Of a stretch of DNA of 17,591 nt, positions 14,715 through 17,591 are shown in pieces. The DNA is from Sediminibacterium sp. (GTDB lineage Bacteria; Bacteroidota; Bacteroidia; Chitinophagales; Chitinophagaceae). The stretch is from the NCBI GenBank assembly GCA_030158535.1, contig JAOASV010000055.1, positions 1-17,591 of the forward strand, written 5' to 3'. The translations under genes and the position numbers were made by a program. How positions within the stretch are numbered: position 1 is the first letter of the stretch; each line of letters opens with the position of its first letter. Under the pieces are notes generated by a model. That model did not search any database. It was not told the origin of the DNA and was given only the letters and a program-made list of their open reading frames with translations.

Positions 14715-14796
14715 GACGGACCCGTTTTTGCTTTACGAATTGAGAAAAAATGAGTGTTAGAACCCCTTTTGACCCGCAATTATAAACCTATTGCAG

Positions 14797-14804
14797 TACT
14801 TTCG
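14797..14804 (+). promoter_or_regulatory. Possible -7 element of the iron-sulfur cluster operon
   Basis: TACTTTCG is one base off TAnnTTTG and lies 31 bases before the ATG at 14836, between the divergent mce and iscS genes. A -33 TTG at the right distance is missing (the nearest is at 14769, 25 bases upstream), so the call is weak. If correct, the TTG at 14791 cannot be the start codon. Confidence 0.3.
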
Positions 14805-14835
14805 TGTTTATAAGTTAAGCAAATTTCAGAATATT

Positions 14836-16053
14836 ATGTTGAAGTTACCTATTTACCTAGATAATAATGCCACAACCCCAATGGATCCAAGGGTTTTAGA
14901 GGCTATGATTCCTTATTTTACCGAGCATTTTGGTAATGCCGCGAGCCGTAACCACCCTTTTGGATGGGAAGCTGAAGAAGCCGTGGATTATGCACGTGAG
15001 CAAGTAGCTAAACTAATTGGTGCCGACCCTAAAGAAATCATCTTTACGTCGGGCGCTACAGAAGGTGATAACCTTGGTATCAAGGGTGTGTATGAAATGT
15101 ATGCTAGCAAAGGCAACCATATCATTACTTGCACAACTGAGCACAAAGCTGTGTTAGATACCTGTAAACATATTGAGCACTTAGGTGGCGAGGTAACTTA
15201 CCTTCCAGTTGCTGCCAATGGTTTAATTGACCTAGCGCAATTAGAAGCGGCTATTAAGCCAACCACTATTTTAATTGCCATCATGTACGCCAACAACGAA
15301 ATTGGTGTGGTACAACCGGTTAAAGAAATTAGCGCGATTGCTAAAAAGAATGGTGTGTTATTTTTCTCTGATGCGGTACAGGCTGTTGGTAAAATTCCAG
15401 TAGACGTAAACGCAGACGGTATTGATATTATGGCATTTACGGCGCATAAAATGTATGGTCCTAAAGGGATTGGTGCATTGTATGTACGTCGTAAAAATCC
15501 ACGTGTTAAAGTGACTGCCCAAATGGACGGTGGCGGACACGAAAGAGGTATGCGAAGTGGTACTTTAAACGTTCCTGGTATCGTTGGATTTGGTAAAGCA
15601 TGTGAACTTGCTAGACTAGAAATGGCTGCCGATGCTGAGCGTTTAAGCAAGTTAAGAGATAAGCTAGAAGCGGCTTTAACACAAATTGACGAGTCTTATG
15701 TAAATGGTAGCACCGAGCACCGTTTACCACACGTTGCCAATATTTCTTTCAAATATGTAGAAGGAGAAGGCTTAATGATGGGCTTTAATAAAACCATCGC
15801 TCTTTCTTCTGGTTCTGCTTGTACTTCTGCATCACTAGAGCCTAGCTATGTATTAAAAGCGTTAGGCTTAGGGGATGATTTAGCACATAGTTCACTTCGT
15901 TTTGGACTTGGAAGATTTACCACCGATGAGCAAATCGAGTATACCATTAAAGCGGTAACCGATACGGTTTTAAAACTTCGTGAAATGAGCCCACTATGGG
16001 AAATGTTTAAAGAAGGCATCGATTTAGATTCTATCGAATGGGCGCACCATTAA
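14836..16053 (+). CDS. iscS: Cysteine desulfurase (IscS/NifS type)
   Basis: This 405-residue PLP enzyme removes sulfur from cysteine for iron-sulfur clusters and other thio-compounds. From the ATG at 14836 the protein opens MLKLPIYLDNNATTPMDP, the usual N-terminus. Lys205 in FTAHKMYGPKG binds PLP, TTEHKAVLD (101-109) contains the catalytic His, and Cys329 in SSGSACTSASLEPS is the persulfide cysteine on a long loop as in IscS. An in-frame TTG at 14791 would add 15 residues, but the weak promoter element falls inside that stretch and family members start where I placed it. The iscU gene follows after 39 bases, pointing to an iron-sulfur operon. Confidence 0.95.
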   Translation: MLKLPIYLDNNATTPMDPRVLEAMIPYFTEHFGNAASRNHPFGWEAEEAVDYAREQVAKLIGADPKEIIFTSGATEGDNLGIKGVYEMYASKGNHIITCTTEHKAVLDTCKHIEHLGGEVTYLPVAANGLIDLAQLEAAIKPTTILIAIMYANNEIGVVQPVKEISAIAKKNGVLFFSDAVQAVGKIPVDVNADGIDIMAFTAHKMYGPKGIGALYVRRKNPRVKVTAQMDGGGHERGMRSGTLNVPGIVGFGKACELARLEMAADAERLSKLRDKLEAALTQIDESYVNGSTEHRLPHVANISFKYVEGEGLMMGFNKTIALSSGSACTSASLEPSYVLKALGLGDDLAHSSLRFGLGRFTTDEQIEYTIKAVTDTVLKLREMSPLWEMFKEGIDLDSIEWAHH

Positions 16054-16092
16054 TATTAAAAATTATTATTTTTACCCTTTCAAAATAAAAAT

Positions 16093-16512
16093 ATGGCATA
16101 CTCAGAAAAAGTTATCGATCATTATAGCAATCCTAAAAACGTAGGAACTCTAGATAAAGCAAAAAAGAATGTAGGCACTGGTTTAGTAGGTGCTCCAGAA
16201 TGTGGCGACGTTATGAGACTTCAAATTGAAGTAGACGACGCTTCTGGTGTTATCACAGATGCTAAATTCAAAACCTTTGGATGTGGCTCTGCTATTGCTT
16301 CTTCATCACTTGCAACCGAGTGGTTAAAAGGTAAAACTGTAGATCAAGCAGTTGCTATTGACAACATGGATTTAGTAGAAGAATTAAATTTACCACCAGT
16401 AAAAATTCACTGTTCTGTATTAGCTGAAGACGCTATCAAAGCGGCTATCAACGACTACCGCACTAAAAACGGTTTAGAAGCATTACAGTTTGAAGAAAAA
16501 GGCGTTCACTAA
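16093..16512 (+). CDS. iscU: Iron-sulfur cluster assembly scaffold IscU
   Basis: This 139-residue scaffold protein builds [2Fe-2S] clusters from sulfur delivered by the desulfurase. The three ligand cysteines are Cys37 (GAPECGDVM), Cys64 (FGCGSAIASSS) and Cys107 (KIHCSVLAEDA), with the conserved Asp39 beside the first. LPPVK (100-104), the motif recognised by the HscA chaperone in other bacteria, is present, which separates it from SufU. It lies between the desulfurase and A-type carrier genes in the same direction, with gaps of 39 and 28 bases. No hscA or hscB is in the window. The protein is normal in length and complete. Confidence 0.96.
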   Translation: MAYSEKVIDHYSNPKNVGTLDKAKKNVGTGLVGAPECGDVMRLQIEVDDASGVITDAKFKTFGCGSAIASSSLATEWLKGKTVDQAVAIDNMDLVEELNLPPVKIHCSVLAEDAIKAAINDYRTKNGLEALQFEEKGVH

Positions 16513-16540
16513 TATTATTTAACCGAGCATTCATTTCCAA

Positions 16541-16891
16541 ATGGTAGCTACCGAAAATACAATCTATGTTAGCGACAAGGCTAAATCCAAAGTTTTACAA
16601 CTGATGGAGGATGCTGGCGTTACCGGAGATAGCAGTTATTTTTTGCGTGTAGGTGTTGTTGGGGGTGGATGCTCTGGTCTTAGTTATAAGCTAGATTTTG
16701 ACAACGAGATTAAACCCATGGATCAGGTTTTTGAAGACAATGGGGTTAAAGTAGTTACCGATCTTAAAAGCTTTTTATACCTGGTTAACACTGAACTTGA
16801 TTTCTCGGATGGCCTAAATGGTAAAGGTTTTTATTTCAATAACCCCAATGCAAGCCGTAGTTGTGGTTGTGGGGAAAGCTTTTCTGTATAA
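16541..16891 (+). CDS. iscA: A-type iron-sulfur carrier (IscA/ErpA family)
   Basis: This 116-residue A-type carrier receives clusters from the scaffold and passes them to target proteins. The three conserved cysteines are Cys44 (GGGCSGLSY), Cys108 and Cys110 (SCGCGESF), and the C-terminal FNNPNASRSCGCG block is diagnostic of the HesB/IscA/SufA family. The members IscA, SufA and ErpA cannot be told apart firmly from the sequence; the symbol follows its position after iscU. It lies 28 bases after iscU and is followed by a 49-base gap with no terminator visible. Confidence 0.92.
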   Translation: MVATENTIYVSDKAKSKVLQLMEDAGVTGDSSYFLRVGVVGGGCSGLSYKLDFDNEIKPMDQVFEDNGVKVVTDLKSFLYLVNTELDFSDGLNGKGFYFNNPNASRSCGCGESFSV

Positions 16892-16940
16892 TTTAACTTT
16901 TTACTTTTTAAGATTGCCTAAGAACAAGTAGTTTTGGGCC

Positions 16941-17591
16941 ATGCTTAATATTAGCCTCAAAGAGTGGAAGCAGTTTTTTACAAGCCTTACAGGCTATATT
17001 GCCCTCTGCATTTTTTTACTACTCACGGGTCTCCTTTTATTTGTTTTTCCGGATACTAGCATTTTAGAAATGGGTTATGCAACCCTTGCTGGCTTTTTTA
17101 ATATCGCGCCTTGGTTACTCATTTTTATGGTTCCTACCATAACTATGCGCAGTTTTTCTGAGGAGTACAAGTCCGGCACTTTTGAATTACTAAAAACATT
17201 GCCCATTCGCCCAGCTTTACTCGTGTGGGGGAAATATATAGGCGCACTCCTTGTTGTGCTTTGTTTACTTATACCAACGCTACTATATGGTGTTGCAGTA
17301 GAATCACTTTCTGCAGTGGGCGGAATAGACATGGGTGCCACTGCTGGGTCTTACTTGGGGCTTTTTTTACTTGCTGCTGTATTTTTTGTGATCCCGGAAC
17401 TGGCCCGTTATATACGAGCCCCTCAAAGTACAGATTTTGCTCCTTTTCAAAGAGAGATCGGAGCCTTCCGCGCAGCATTAGGCGCCAGAAAAGCAGTCCT
17501 TGGAGGCGCTGAAAAATCCCTGTTTCATTTCGACCCGAACACGGCCAGTTTCGATGACTTTGTCCGGCTCGGCATCTCAGAAAAAGTCGCC
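16941..17591 (+). CDS. GldF-like ABC permease N-terminus joined in frame to a helix-hairpin-helix protein segment; runs off the edge
   Basis: An ATG at 16941 opens a frame of 217 codons with no stop before the window ends. Codons 1 to about 149 match GldF/ABC-2 permeases: a first membrane helix (~18-36), a second (~45-66), then RSFSEEYKSGTFELLKTLPI, a hallmark segment, and two further hydrophobic stretches (~80-100 and ~120-150). GldF belongs to the ABC transporter linked to gliding in Bacteroidota. From about codon 150 the sequence becomes VIPELARYIRAP and ends HFDPNTASFDDFVRLGISEKVA (key: DPNTAS, LGI), like the membrane anchor and start of a ComEA-like helix-hairpin-helix protein. By hand count, GC rises from about 45% (17191-17390) to about 53% (17391-17591). 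A chimeric assembly join at ~17381-17392 is most likely; a genuine fusion is the alternative. Confidence 0.7.
   Translation, partial: MLNISLKEWKQFFTSLTGYIALCIFLLLTGLLLFVFPDTSILEMGYATLAGFFNIAPWLLIFMVPTITMRSFSEEYKSGTFELLKTLPIRPALLVWGKYIGALLVVLCLLIPTLLYGVAVESLSAVGGIDMGATAGSYLGLFLLAAVFFVIPELARYIRAPQSTDFAPFQREIGAFRAALGARKAVLGGAEKSLFHFDPNTASFDDFVRLGISEKVA

Noticed and set aside
14791..14835. TTG start adding 15 residues to the cysteine desulfurase
   Set aside because: A -7-like element falls inside this stretch, and the ATG at 14836 gives the usual N-terminus.
15198..15650. Minus-strand open frame of 150 codons within iscS
   Set aside because: It is fully antisense to a well-supported enzyme gene and has no family features.
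17075..17512. Three short open frames (two minus, one plus) near the right edge
   Set aside because: They overlap the better-supported permease-like frame starting at 16941, which is unclosed only because the window ends.

Overview
The window most likely comes from a member of the Bacteroidota, probably Chitinophagaceae-like. Supporting signs are the acpP-fabF-rnc cluster followed by a methylmalonyl-CoA epimerase gene, an iscS-iscU-iscA-type cluster followed by a GldF-like permease, TAnnTTTG-type promoter elements, a secreted DUF1080 protein and a sialidase-like protein. The family-level placement is inference from gene content. No tRNA, rRNA, CRISPR array or intact insertion sequence was seen.

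Region 1 (1-4390) looks accessory. On the minus strand, in order of transcription, it holds a small coiled-coil/helix-turn-helix protein (3758-3399), a DUF3800-like protein (3201-2068) and a long SEC-C zinc-motif protein that runs off the left edge (1918-1). The DUF3800-like gene is followed at its stop codon by a ~135-base imperfect inverted repeat with the layout of an integron attC site, and a matching core site lies just upstream of its start. The two genes therefore look like consecutive gene cassettes. Upstream of the HTH gene are about 630 bases without a gene, containing three clusters of direct repeats, each with a 10-base period, and a palindromic operator-like site.

Region 2 (4393-10888) holds degradation and signalling genes. 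A secreted sialidase/BNR-type protein meets tail to tail a three-gene signalling operon on the minus strand: a single-domain response regulator, a PAS-PAS histidine kinase and a REC-histidine kinase hybrid. Divergent from that operon is a secreted protein with two DUF1080 domains (predicted 3-keto-disaccharide hydrolase type), which meets tail to tail a LacI-family regulator.

Region 3 (10928-16891) is mostly housekeeping: a YcxB-like membrane protein, a GNAT acetyltransferase, acpP-fabF-rnc (fatty acid synthesis plus RNase III, with a strong hairpin between acpP and fabF), methylmalonyl-CoA epimerase, and the cysteine desulfurase, IscU scaffold and A-type carrier genes for iron-sulfur cluster assembly.

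Region 4 (16941-17591) is an open frame that begins as a GldF-like ABC permease. At about codon 147-151 it switches to what looks like the inside of a helix-hairpin-helix (ComEA-like) protein, with higher GC. This is probably a chimeric join at the end of the contig, although a real fusion cannot be excluded.
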